A stretch of 64,000 nucleotides of DNA from Arthrobacter koreensis (GCF_009193255.1 NZ_WACG01000001.1:558001-622000), one strand, 5' to 3'; shown: positions 15,806 through 22,925, counted from the first letter of the stretch. Translations and numbers: made by a program. The notes: generated by a model not told the origin, from the letters alone.

Positions 15806-17173
15806 TTGACAGACCAGGCGCACACAGAAACCAAGCGTCTCCTCCTCACCCCGGCAAGCCTCATCAAGAGTCGCCGCCAGAAATGGTTCTGGGAGCCCTA
15901 CAAAGGCTCAGGGGTCATCCCCTTGGGAACCGGGACCATTGCAGCCGGGCAGGGCGGGGAGGGCAAGACAACCTTCATGCTGCACCTCGCCGCGCTGCTT
16001 ACTCAGGGGCTGCTCCCCGGCGACCTCTAAGGAACCAAGGGGACGGTGATCATCATCGGGCCTGAGGACGACTGGGAGACCGTAATGATCCCCCGGCTGA
16101 CCGCAGCGGGCGCTGACCTTGACCGAATCTTCAAAATTGAGGTGCAGACCACCTTTGATGAATACACCCGGCAGCGATCCCTCCGCTTCCCTCTGGATAT
16201 GGACAGCATTCGTGAGGCCCAGCATGAGACGGGCGCGAAGCTGATCATCCTGGATCCGGCTCCGTCGCTCATGCATGGGGACATGAATAAGGTCCAGGAC
16301 GTCCGGGAAGCCTACGAACCGCTCATGGCACTCGCTCAGCAATGCGAAGTCGCGATGGTCCTGATCAACCACTTCGGGAAAGGTGCCGGCAGTGTCTCCG
16401 CGAAACTCTCCGGCTCCCATGCGTGGCGAGACCTCACGCGGTCCTACCTCGCATTCGCCAGCGATCCTGACACCGGGGAGCGTGTCTTCAGCCAGGACAA
16501 GAACAACTATGCCGAGTCCAAGGGCAGCTACAAGTTCCTGCTCGAGTCCGTCGATGTGGAAACCGACGACGGCGATACAACCAACGTCGCCAGGGTCAAC
16601 TTCCTAGGAGAAACGGACACCAACGTTTCGGACCTGATCAACCGGGAGCCAGGCGGTGAAGACGAGCAGGACGACAGAAACGCGGCACAGGCGTTCGTCT
16701 CGGACTTCATCCGTGATCGTGAGGGTTGGGAGGCGCCAGCAGCGGAGGTCCTCAAAGCAGGCAAGGCCGCCGGATTCACCGACAACGAGATCAAACACGC
16801 CCGGAGAAGATGCCGCAACCCGCGGATCGCCAGCGTCAAGAGTTCATTCGGGTCCGGGTGGGTCTGGCAGATGGAGCCGGAAGGTGCCACCCAACAGCTC
16901 GAAGGTGCCGAAGGTGCCAAGGTGCCACATGCAGAGAGTCTTGGCACGTTGGTGGCACCTTCCACCGAAGACGCCACCAAGATGCCTACGCCCGTAGAAC
17001 TGGCATCTTCGGCACCTTCGGCACCTTGGGAACCCACCGACGCCGAAATCCGACGCCTGGGAATGCTCCTGCCAAAGACGCCCGCCGAGGTCGAGACAGC
17101 AATGAAGACGACTCCCGAACGGGCCGCCGGCCTCTATTCATGGTTCGTCCAGAACCGAAAACGGACCGCATGA
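15806..17173 (+). pseudogene. RepA-like AAA ATPase (AAA_25), interrupted by an in-frame TAA
   Basis: Reading from a TTG at 15806 (GGGAG 8 nt upstream) gives LTDQAHTETKRLLLTPASL, then Walker A GQGGEGKTTF. After GLLPGDL a TAA at 16028-16030 stops the frame; the same frame resumes at once with GTKGTVIIIGPEDDWE and runs to 17173, including Walker B AKLIILDP (the Asp of motif B) and INHFGKG. Relatives usually have Tyr or another residue between L and G at this position, so one base change (TAT/TAC to TAA) explains the break. Full length would be ~455 residues. Family: hexameric RepA/KaiC-like helicase-loader ATPases of plasmids, phages and satellites. Readthrough or sequencing error are alternatives. 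Confidence 0.8.
16883..17025. repeat. Iteron-like GGTGCC repeats in the 3' part of the RepA-like gene
   Basis: GGTGCC occurs in direct orientation at 16883, 16904, 16913 and 16921, mostly within GAAGGTGCC. The inverted form GGCACC is at 16954, 17011 and 17020. The pattern suggests replication-initiator binding sites, but this is a guess from layout. Confidence 0.45.
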
Positions 17174-17267
17174 ACTCCATGTGTTCACCCCATAAACCCC
17201 GCGAAAGGCGGAACCCATGAATAACAGCTTCATCATCGTCACCGGCATTGAAGGAGTCAGTAAATGA
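17170..17267 (+). other. Two possible 16-codon ORFs chained by ATGA overlaps
   Basis: ATG at 17170 overlaps the ATPase stop and runs to 17220. A second ATG at 17217 overlaps that stop and runs to 17267, which overlaps the ATG of the next gene at 17264. They encode MNSMCSPHKPRERRNP and MNNSFIIVTGIEGVSK. These may be relay peptides for translational coupling and not functional proteins. Confidence 0.25.
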
Positions 17268-17491
17268 GCCTGGGACGCTACCTCTGGACCAACACCGTTC
17301 CGGGCGAAGGCTACGGCGAACAAATCGACATCGACGTGGATTCCCTGCCCAAGACATCCCTGCCACCAAACGTCACACTTCCCAATCTCCACATGGACGA
17401 GAGGACCGGGCTCATCATGCGATGCCAAGTACCCAACTTCTTCATCAGCCCGGACGGGCTCCTCTACCACTCCACCAACTACGGGAGCTGA
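17264..17491 (+). CDS. Hypothetical protein, 75 residues
   Basis: MSLGRYLWTNTVPGEGYGEQ starts after GAAGGAG at a good distance. The sequence has alternating polar/hydrophobic strands and ends DGLLYHSTNYGS. No family is recognised. It is one base from the next gene's start, in the same plus-strand block. Confidence 0.5.
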   Translation: MSLGRYLWTNTVPGEGYGEQIDIDVDSLPKTSLPPNVTLPNLHMDERTGLIMRCQVPNFFISPDGLLYHSTNYGS

Positions 17492-17492
17492 C

Positions 17493-17735
17493 ATGGCAAG
17501 AAGTAGATCGAAGGCAACCAGCCCCGACGGACGCCCCCGCGTGCAGCCTCGGCCCTACGCATGGAAAGACAAGGACGGAACCAGAACCGCAGGGATCGCT
17601 CTATGGGCCAGGAACGGCCTTGCAGGACATCTGACAGATGTGGAGGCGCGGGATCTGGCAGACCAACTCCACGACCTAGCAGACAACGCCTGCACCGAAC
17701 CGAAACTATCCACCGCCCAAACCGAACGACACTAA
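17493..17735 (+). CDS. Hypothetical protein, 80 residues
   Basis: MARSRSKATSPDGRPRVQPR is a basic, disordered N-terminus followed by a compact region (AGIALWARNGLAGHLTDVEAR DLADQL, split here for length). The C-terminal half is helical. No family is recognised. It is the last gene before a terminator hairpin, so it probably closes the first plus-strand operon of the element. Confidence 0.5.
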   Translation: MARSRSKATSPDGRPRVQPRPYAWKDKDGTRTAGIALWARNGLAGHLTDVEARDLADQLHDLADNACTEPKLSTAQTERH

Positions 17736-17749
17736 CCGTGCCGGAACAC

Positions 17750-17784
17750 AAGGCCACGCCAGCAAGCGATGCTGGCGTGGCCTT
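17750..17784 (+). terminator. Terminator hairpin within the element
   Basis: A perfect 14-bp stem (17750-17763 with 17771-17784) and 7-nt loop follow the gene ending at 17735. The tail is TTACT, not a full T-run. Confidence 0.7.
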
Positions 17785-17856
17785 ACTCATGTGACCAGCA
17801 AACGGGACACCCCATGCCCCAGGGCACACGAACCATTCCTCTTGAAAGGCAACACC

Positions 17857-18693
17857 ATGTTTCAGATCACCGAAGACGCAAGCAAGAACCTCGTCACCAT
17901 CAACCTCTTCGAACGTGCCACGAAAAAGGCCGGACTGAACCTCCCCGAGTTTGATCCCTCCACAGTCCCCGCACCCAACGTCACCGCCGCCACCCCTGAA
18001 GAAATCACAGCAGCAGTGCACAAGGCAGTCGCAGCAGGCAAAGATCCCCTCGCAGACAAGAGCGTGCAGCAGCTCATGATGAGGAAACTCCTCGTAGACC
18101 AGGTAGGAGGATTCCACTACCGCAACCAGCTCGCCATTACCAAAGCCAAGATGGAGCACATCAAGGCGCACGCACCGGACCTACTGCAGCAGCTGGACGA
18201 AGAGTTCACTGAAGCCGTGGACACCATGAGGGAACAGATTCCCGTAATCGGGCACCGAGACCTCAAGCACGCACTCACCGAGATCGACCGCGTCCGAGAC
18301 CACGTAGCGGAAGGCATCACCGCCGCATTCCGGGCACTCTCCAAAGCCACGACGATCGTAGAAGCACTCCCATACATCCTAGAAGCCTCGGGAGTGCGGC
18401 TCGCCTCAGGCGGACACTACGGGCTCCTCACCTACTGCAAGCCCACACACCAGCAGTTCATCGACCACCGGCTCAGCTCCCACAGCACGCAGAACAACCA
18501 CGGCAGAACCCACAACATCTGGGACCTCCTCAACGACGGCATCACCGTGGAACTCGCAACCACAGCAGAAGAGTTCAAAACCCGAATGCAACTGCTTGAA
18601 CGCGGACGCAACGAAGCCGGTCGAGACCTCCGTGCCGAAGCTGATCAGCACGCGACGGCCAAGCGACAGGCACGGATCTTCGGTCTCTCCTAG
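17857..18693 (+). CDS. Hypothetical protein, 278 residues, element-encoded
   Basis: The start is MFQITEDASKNLVTINLFER, with GAAAGG upstream. The product is largely alpha-helical: residues ~45-165 include a coiled-coil-like part (LAITKAKMEHIKAHAPDLLQQLDEEF, listed in two pieces of family-free sequence). It ends in a charged Lys/Arg helix. No catalytic motif is visible. It sits between the replication block and the terminase small subunit, so a structural, remodelling or interference function is possible, but nothing in the sequence decides this. Confidence 0.55.
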   Translation: MFQITEDASKNLVTINLFERATKKAGLNLPEFDPSTVPAPNVTAATPEEITAAVHKAVAAGKDPLADKSVQQLMMRKLLVDQVGGFHYRNQLAITKAKMEHIKAHAPDLLQQLDEEFTEAVDTMREQIPVIGHRDLKHALTEIDRVRDHVAEGITAAFRALSKATTIVEALPYILEASGVRLASGGHYGLLTYCKPTHQQFIDHRLSSHSTQNNHGRTHNIWDLLNDGITVELATTAEEFKTRMQLLERGRNEAGRDLRAEADQHATAKRQARIFGLS

Positions 18694-18702
18694 ACCACTC
18701 AC

Positions 18703-18797
18703 GGGTAGGGGCCATAGGTAGCGCCTAGACGCCCACCCCTATGCCCCTACCCACCACCCCTCACTTCGCTCCCCCGGGTATAGCGATATATCCCCGA
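18703..18797. repeat. Inverted repeats just upstream of the terminase small subunit gene
   Basis: GGGTAGGGGCCATAGG (18703-18718) pairs with CCTATGCCCCTACCC (18738-18752), leaving one mismatch/bulge. A second imperfect dyad, GGGTATAGCGATATATCCCC, follows at about 18776-18795. They could be a terminator of the upstream gene or a cos/pac-type packaging site. Confidence 0.5.
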
Positions 18798-18843
18798 GGA
18801 TCTGGATGAATCGACCTGCCATTGCCGGGTCAGAAAGGCACAC

Positions 18844-19188
18844 ATGGAACACAAGACCCCTTCAGGGTTGAAGTCTGGAGGCCGCAAACTGTGGCGTTCA
18901 ATCACCGATGAGTTCGAGTTGGGACAGCATGAACTGAGCATCCTGGTTGAGGCTGCACGGACTGTAGATGCCTTGGATGAGCTGGAAAGCATCGTCAGGG
19001 ACGAGGGAGTAACCAACATTTCTCCGCAGGGTGTGAGGGCTCATCCGGCACTTGTGGAGGCGCGGCAGCAGCGCGTGACACTGGCGAAGCTGGTCGCTTC
19101 GCTGCGGATCCCTTTGGAAGATGAGCAGGAGGCTGCGAGAACACCGCAGAAGCGCTCTGGGGTCCGGAGCATTTCGAGCATCCGATGA
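18844..19188 (+). CDS. terS: Phage terminase small subunit, P27-like
   Basis: 114 residues. Start context AAAGG then ATGGAACAC. The sequence SGGRKLWRSITDEFELGQHELSILVEAARTVD (given in family terms: glycine-rich start, WRSI, helical LxxAARxxD) and HPALVEARQQRVTLAKLVASL match the compact P27-type terminase small subunit. These recognise packaging sites and direct DNA to the large terminase. No large terminase is in the element, which is the state seen in phage satellites that redirect a helper phage's packaging. The stop overlaps the next gene (ATGA). Confidence 0.75.
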   Translation: MEHKTPSGLKSGGRKLWRSITDEFELGQHELSILVEAARTVDALDELESIVRDEGVTNISPQGVRAHPALVEARQQRVTLAKLVASLRIPLEDEQEAARTPQKRSGVRSISSIR

Positions 19189-19427
19189 GGCGGCGTCCGA
19201 AGGTTGTCCTCCTAGAGGATGGGAAGCCGTGGGATGGCAAGATTCCCGACTGGGCAGTCAGCTTCCGTGAGGACGCTTGGCCCGGATATGAGGCTTGGGA
19301 GCGCTGGGATGCGTGGTGGGACGCTTCCGCCGCTTGGGCGGAGAAACACATGCCGGAAGGATTCGACGCGCTTATGCAGCTAATGACCGAACCGCCTTCA
19401 AGGCCCTGGAACCCGTCCGACATCTAA
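19185..19427 (+). CDS. Hypothetical protein, 80 residues, coupled to terS
   Basis: MRRRPKVVLLEDGKPWDGKI starts in the terS stop (ATGA). It is Trp-rich (WERWDAWWDASAAWAEKHMP) and acidic. No family is recognised. Proximity suggests a packaging-related role, or a helper-phage interaction role; unproven. Confidence 0.5.
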   Translation: MRRRPKVVLLEDGKPWDGKIPDWAVSFREDAWPGYEAWERWDAWWDASAAWAEKHMPEGFDALMQLMTEPPSRPWNPSDI

Positions 19428-19686
19428 AAGACTTGGCGTCAACATCGCCGGCGGGCTGCAACAACGCATGTGCCGGATTGATGGTGGGGAGCGGTGCCTA
19501 CGTTCCGCACTGATCCACCAGCGCCATGCCGATAAATGAGCTGGGACTTATCAGAAAAGGAATGCCTTTCTTCCATCCCCGCTGCGGCAGACGTATGTCC
19601 CCGGCGCCCGCGAATACGTCGGCGCCGGGGACTGTCAGAGCCAACTTATAGACTTTGAACATTCGACAAACAAAGAGAGAAATAAC

Positions 19687-19866
19687 ATGGCACACAGGTA
19701 TGAATACACAGTCAATGAAGGACTCAACGGCCAACGGAAGGTGGCCGGCAACTCGTACACCTTCGCTGACGGGTACTTCCACTTCTTGGATGGAGACAAG
19801 ACCAAGGTCTTCTCCATCCGAGCGGAGAAGGTTTCCACGATTCAGCGGGCTGACACGACAAAGTAG
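19687..19866 (+). CDS. Small protein of 59 residues with its own terminator
   Basis: MAHRYEYTVNEGLNGQRKVA begins after GAGAGAA. The product is beta-rich (SYTFADGYFHFLDGDKTKVF) and ends ADTTK. It is just under the usual length cutoff for automatic ORF calls. The gene lies alone, with 260 bp upstream and a hairpin terminator directly downstream, which suggests a separately expressed small protein. No family is recognised. Confidence 0.55.
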   Translation: MAHRYEYTVNEGLNGQRKVAGNSYTFADGYFHFLDGDKTKVFSIRAEKVSTIQRADTTK

Positions 19867-19873
19867 GGCCAAC

Positions 19874-19916
19874 AGTGCTCCCCAGCTGTCTCTCAAGGCA
19901 GTTGGGGAGCACTTTC
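19874..19916 (+). terminator. Terminator of the 59-residue gene
   Basis: A 15-bp stem with one G-T pair (19874-19888 with 19899-19913) and a 10-nt loop is followed by TTC. It lies 8 bp past the stop. Confidence 0.75.
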
Positions 19917-19952
19917 ATGTCCGCCGAAACTACGGAGAAGAGGAGTAATTCC

Positions 19953-20282
19953 ATGTCAGAATTCACCGTTTCCAGAGGTAAGGATTCCAGCCTGTTGTTC
20001 CTACCGTTCTCAGCCATGAGCGAGATCGATACGCGTAGCTGGAATGCCCTCGGGGAGCTCATCGTGGCTGCACGAGCGCAAGGGCTACTCGCAAATGAGT
20101 CGACATGCGACCGCACATCGATCCCCGGGGGATGGAACATGATCGCCTCAAATCAGCATTTTGAACTTCTGTCAGGAGTGGCCCACGCTGCTGTCGAGGG
20201 CGACTATCAACCCTTAGTCGCCCTTCGAGACGGCAGGGCCGCCCCCTTGAGGGGCACCTCACCCCCGAACCGCCGCGTGTAA
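19953..20282 (+). CDS. Hypothetical protein, 109 residues
   Basis: The ATG at 19953 has AGAAGAGGAG in front of it. The product begins MSEFTVSRGKDSSLLFLPFS and shows a helix (WNALGELIVAARAQGLL) and a short loop. The C-terminus is basic and proline-rich. No family is recognised. It lies between a terminator and a 266-bp non-coding stretch, so it is probably monocistronic. Confidence 0.5.
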   Translation: MSEFTVSRGKDSSLLFLPFSAMSEIDTRSWNALGELIVAARAQGLLANESTCDRTSIPGGWNMIASNQHFELLSGVAHAAVEGDYQPLVALRDGRAAPLRGTSPPNRRV

Positions 20283-20476
20283 CTATTTCGTTGGTTCGCT
20301 GCGTTACAGTGTCTTCTCGGTCTGCGCCGCGCAACGGTGTGCGGCATTCGGTCAGAATTCGTGCTATTCACACGTCACACAGGGGCAACTAAGAGTGCAC
20401 GTTCTAGCCTCCTGGTGCTCGCTCACGGATAGCGTCGCAATATTGGCACCAGCGTAGAAGACCACCGGGCGACTTG

Positions 20477-20513
20477 CGGTACTTCGGTACTTGGTGCAGA
20501 CTGTGTATGCACC
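20477..20513. promoter_or_regulatory. Operator-like repeats upstream of the ribbon-helix-helix gene
   Basis: CGGTACTT occurs twice in tandem at 20477-20492. GGTGCA at 20493-20498 is inverted as TGCACC at 20508-20513. Repeats of this kind upstream of a ribbon-helix-helix gene are typical autoregulatory operators. Confidence 0.55.
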
Positions 20514-20548
20514 CTTCGGTGCCCACCCTCTATGTAGGAGGAGTATAA

Positions 20549-20806
20549 ATGGCTACAAATAGCCCTATTAAAGTAAGTGAAGAAGTCGATCAGCTCATTT
20601 CTCACGCAGCCCATTTTCTTGGCCGCAGCAAGAAAGATCTTGTTGATGCTGCAGTTCGCGACTATATCGAGGCTCACCGAGACGAACTGAACGCGAGCAT
20701 CCAAGAAGTCATGCACAAACTAGACGGCAGCAATGCTGCAGTTGTGTCGATGATGACTGGATACACTAAATCTGAGCTCGACGAACTGGGTGGCGTTCCA
20801 GAATAA
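20549..20806 (+). CDS. Ribbon-helix-helix DNA-binding protein, candidate antitoxin or cassette regulator
   Basis: 85 residues, preceded by an excellent GTAGGAGGAG site. The N-terminal half PIKVSEEVDQLISHAAHFLG then RSKKDLVDAAVRDYIEAHRD matches the ribbon-helix-helix fold: a beta strand, then two helices with the RSKKDLV turn. The C-terminal half (residues ~52-85) is a separate helical segment that could contact a partner protein. It is 26 bp from the following gene and has repeats upstream. The GC content here is below that of the rest of the window, which suggests transferred cargo. Confidence 0.7.
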   Translation: MATNSPIKVSEEVDQLISHAAHFLGRSKKDLVDAAVRDYIEAHRDELNASIQEVMHKLDGSNAAVVSMMTGYTKSELDELGGVPE

Positions 20807-20811
20807 TACCG

Positions 20812-20848
20812 AAGGGGACTTAGGATGTATCCATGCCTGAGTCCCCTT
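20812..20848 (+). promoter_or_regulatory. Hairpin enclosing the start codon of the 245-residue gene
   Basis: AAGGGGACT (20812-20820) pairs perfectly with AGTCCCCTT (20840-20848). The loop contains the ribosome-binding AGGA and the ATG at 20833, so the structure could limit translation of the downstream gene. Confidence 0.55.
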
Positions 20849-21570
20849 TCGTACGCCCGTCTAAGGCCGTACTCGACAAACTCGCCATCGCAGTCCCGGA
20901 TTTGGGCGTTGACCTCAGCAAACTTGACCATCCCCTGGTCGTTAAAGCACAAACTGTCCCCGGAAAAGTAGCTGCGGGCGGTTCGGTGCGGATCCAGAGC
21001 TTGAACGACCAGCCTTGGTATCAGGCTAAAGTAAACGATCTACGCGGGATTGTTGGATCATTCGAATGCCCCCACCCAGGCATGGACCTCCCTGTTTCGT
21101 GGTGGCTGAGCGACGCCGGGCACCGCAAGCAGGACAGCAGGCAGGATGACTTCTATGACAACTTGCCAGAGGACCCCACCACCAGGACACCGGTTCAGTG
21201 GGATTGGATGCGCTGGGACGCAGAGCGTGCTGTCGAGGCACAACAAGCGGTCAAAAGGGCAATTCGAACCGTTGGACGTGCGTCAATGAGGAGCGGCCAA
21301 ACCGAGTCTCTCCTCTTCACCGAGCGCTCTGAGGTTCGTGTTCGTATCAGGATCAAGGACCATGAGGATGCATATCTTGCCATTTCCATGTGCGGCGTTA
21401 CGGATAAAGAAACCTTTGCGCTGATCCTCTCGTCCTTCAAGGAAGTCCCTTCCGACGATTGGCTACCAGAGCCACAAGGAGCTGTAGGCATAAAGCCTGA
21501 GCCAGGTGAAATCATCTTTTCAACCTTGCTTTCAGTCGCGGCGCAGCATTCCCTGCTAAGCGAAGACTGA
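20833..21570 (+). CDS. Unknown protein, 245 residues, partner of the ribbon-helix-helix gene
   Basis: MPESPFVRPSKAVLDKLAIA is the start. Residues ~70-150 are rich in Trp, Asp and Arg (SWWLSDAGHRKQDSRQDDFY, PVQWDWMRWDAERAVEAQQA). The C-terminal ~90 residues are beta-rich (VRVRIRIKDHEDAYLAISMC). I recognise no domain. The two-gene arrangement resembles a toxin-antitoxin or phage-exclusion cassette, but no nuclease, kinase or transferase motif is visible. Low GC relative to its neighbours. It is followed by a convergent HTH gene. Confidence 0.6.
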   Translation: MPESPFVRPSKAVLDKLAIAVPDLGVDLSKLDHPLVVKAQTVPGKVAAGGSVRIQSLNDQPWYQAKVNDLRGIVGSFECPHPGMDLPVSWWLSDAGHRKQDSRQDDFYDNLPEDPTTRTPVQWDWMRWDAERAVEAQQAVKRAIRTVGRASMRSGQTESLLFTERSEVRVRIRIKDHEDAYLAISMCGVTDKETFALILSSFKEVPSDDWLPEPQGAVGIKPEPGEIIFSTLLSVAAQHSLLSED

Positions 21571-21618
21571 TCGCGCCCAAGATCGGTTCTGACCGGCCCC
21601 CGCCCGATGCAGCTAGGG

Positions 21619-21978
21619 CTAGGCTCTGGCTTCATGACAGACAGCAGGACCTTCCGTTCCCCCAGAAAAATAGAAGTGCCCCAGCTCTCGGCGCTGCTTG
21701 TTCTGCAGGCGTTTCAGAGCCAGTGGAGTCAGAGCGAAGATACTGTCAGGGCCTGGGCCATCCCCAAAAGGCTGCCAACTCTCGTCTGCCGCTCTCGGCT
21801 GGATCTGCTGTGCGAGTTCGTAGGCCTCGATCTCGACTAGCCGGAACCGCCAGAGATGCCCGAGTTTCCAAGCACCGGGAATGTCTCCAGCACGGGCGGC
21901 CTTTGTGATCCATTGGGGCCGGCGTTGCCATCTCTCTGCGAGTTGCTCGACCGTTAGGCTTCGTCCGTCATCTGTCAT
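21619..21978 (-). CDS. HTH (excisionase-like) DNA-binding protein, 119 residues
   Basis: Start ATG at 21978; the frame is open far upstream but without a credible start context. Residues 7-57 (SLTVEQLAERWQRRPQWITK, then AGDIPGAWKLGHLWRFRLVE) are an HTH_17 excisionase-type winged helix. The C-terminal ~55 residues are unrelated and helical. It may regulate the neighbouring cassette, with which it converges, or bind near attR. Confidence 0.65.
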   Translation of the reverse strand: MTDDGRSLTVEQLAERWQRRPQWITKAARAGDIPGAWKLGHLWRFRLVEIEAYELAQQIQPRAADESWQPFGDGPGPDSIFALTPLALKRLQNKQRRELGHFYFSGGTEGPAVCHEARA

Positions 21979-22073
21979 GGCCTGATCGTAGATGCACCTC
22001 AGATGTGAGCCTCGAAGACGCGCCACTGACCTAGACTCCCGCGCATGACGTTCATCAAAGGATCCGCCTAACC

Positions 22074-22313
22074 ATGGCCCGTTCATCAGAGTCCTACGCG
22101 ACAGCCCAGGAGATGGCCGCCAAGTACCGGATCGGGGCCGATACGGTCCGCCGGAAAGCGAGCTCGGGAAAATGGCCCTGCGACAGGATCGGCCGCCTCT
22201 ACCGCTTCTCCCCCGCACAGCAAGACGAAATAGCGCAAATCGTAGCCGGCACACAACACGGCGGATACGACAAAGACCGCATCGCAGCAGCACTCCGCAA
22301 ACTTCGGGACTAA
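22074..22313 (+). CDS. HTH (excisionase-like) DNA-binding protein, 79 residues
   Basis: MARSSESYATAQEMAAKYRI then GADTVRRKASSGKWPCDRIG and LYRFSPAQQDEI form the excisionase-type HTH with its wing. A short helical tail follows. It is divergent from the 21,978 gene with a 95-bp shared control region. AAAGG lies about 12 nt before the ATG. It is the third of five such modules in the element. Confidence 0.65.
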   Translation: MARSSESYATAQEMAAKYRIGADTVRRKASSGKWPCDRIGRLYRFSPAQQDEIAQIVAGTQHGGYDKDRIAAALRKLRD

Positions 22314-22398
22314 AGTGCGCTGGTGGGGCCCTATCCATTCCTGCAAATCGCCCTGGACGCCGCTGGCGTCCTTCCGTAGGAGACACAGGGGGCAGGGT

Positions 22399-22587
22399 CT
22401 AGCCCCTAGGCGCCTCCGAGGGCAGAGCGTCAAACCAGTCTTTGAGCTCTTCAGAACCGATGATGGGCCGAGATGTTGGATAGCGAGCTGCGAGGTTGCC
22501 GGCTTTGATGTGGGCCCGGATGACGTCTGCGCTGACACCGTATGCTGCGGCCGCTTCCTGGACTGTATAAGCCATCTTCTCAGCCAC
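22399..22587 (-). CDS. Small HTH (excisionase-like) protein, 62 residues
   Basis: Start is a GTG at 22587, since AAGGA lies 9 nt upstream; an ATG at 22575 is the alternative. MAYTVQEAAAAYGVSADVIR then AHIKAGNLAARYPTSRPIIG and SEELKDWFDAL is an AlpA/excisionase-type HTH. It is convergent with the preceding gene and divergent from the last gene before attR. Confidence 0.65.
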   Translation of the reverse strand: MAEKMAYTVQEAAAAYGVSADVIRAHIKAGNLAARYPTSRPIIGSEELKDWFDALPSEAPRG

Positions 22588-22676
22588 TCTCGGCCATCCT
22601 TACTCCTATGCAAATCCCCACATTTCTTAGTGAGCCTAGTTAGCTGGATCCAGCCTCACGGATAGGCTCGCCCTGC

Positions 22677-22925
22677 ATGACGCCCAATAACGAGAACACC
22701 GTCTTTCGAACCCCAGAAGAAGTGGCTCCCGAACTCGGGATGACCAAAACCGAACTCCGCAACTACTGCCGAGTCTCGGGCATCCACACCCGGCTCAGCA
22801 AAAACCGCATCATGCTCCACGCGGACGACATTGAAAAGCTCGTCGCATGGGTCCGCGACCGCAAGAACGCAGCCAACGACTGGACTGCCGAACCGGAGCC
22901 GGATCCGTTTGGGAGGCGGGGTTAG
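22677..22925 (+). CDS. Small HTH (excisionase-like) protein next to attR, 82 residues
   Basis: MTPNNENTVFRTPEEVAPEL then GMTKTELRNYCRVSGIHTRL and MLHADDIEKLVAWVRDR show the same HTH layout with a C-terminal helix. The start context is weak (AGG about 12 nt upstream). It is the last gene of the element, 122 bp from attR. Confidence 0.6.
   Translation: MTPNNENTVFRTPEEVAPELGMTKTELRNYCRVSGIHTRLSKNRIMLHADDIEKLVAWVRDRKNAANDWTAEPEPDPFGRRG

Noticed and set aside
18844-19188. Alternative reading as a toxin-antitoxin component
   Set aside because: The size, helical layout and place next to inverted repeats fit the P27-type terminase small subunit better; no partner with toxin features follows.
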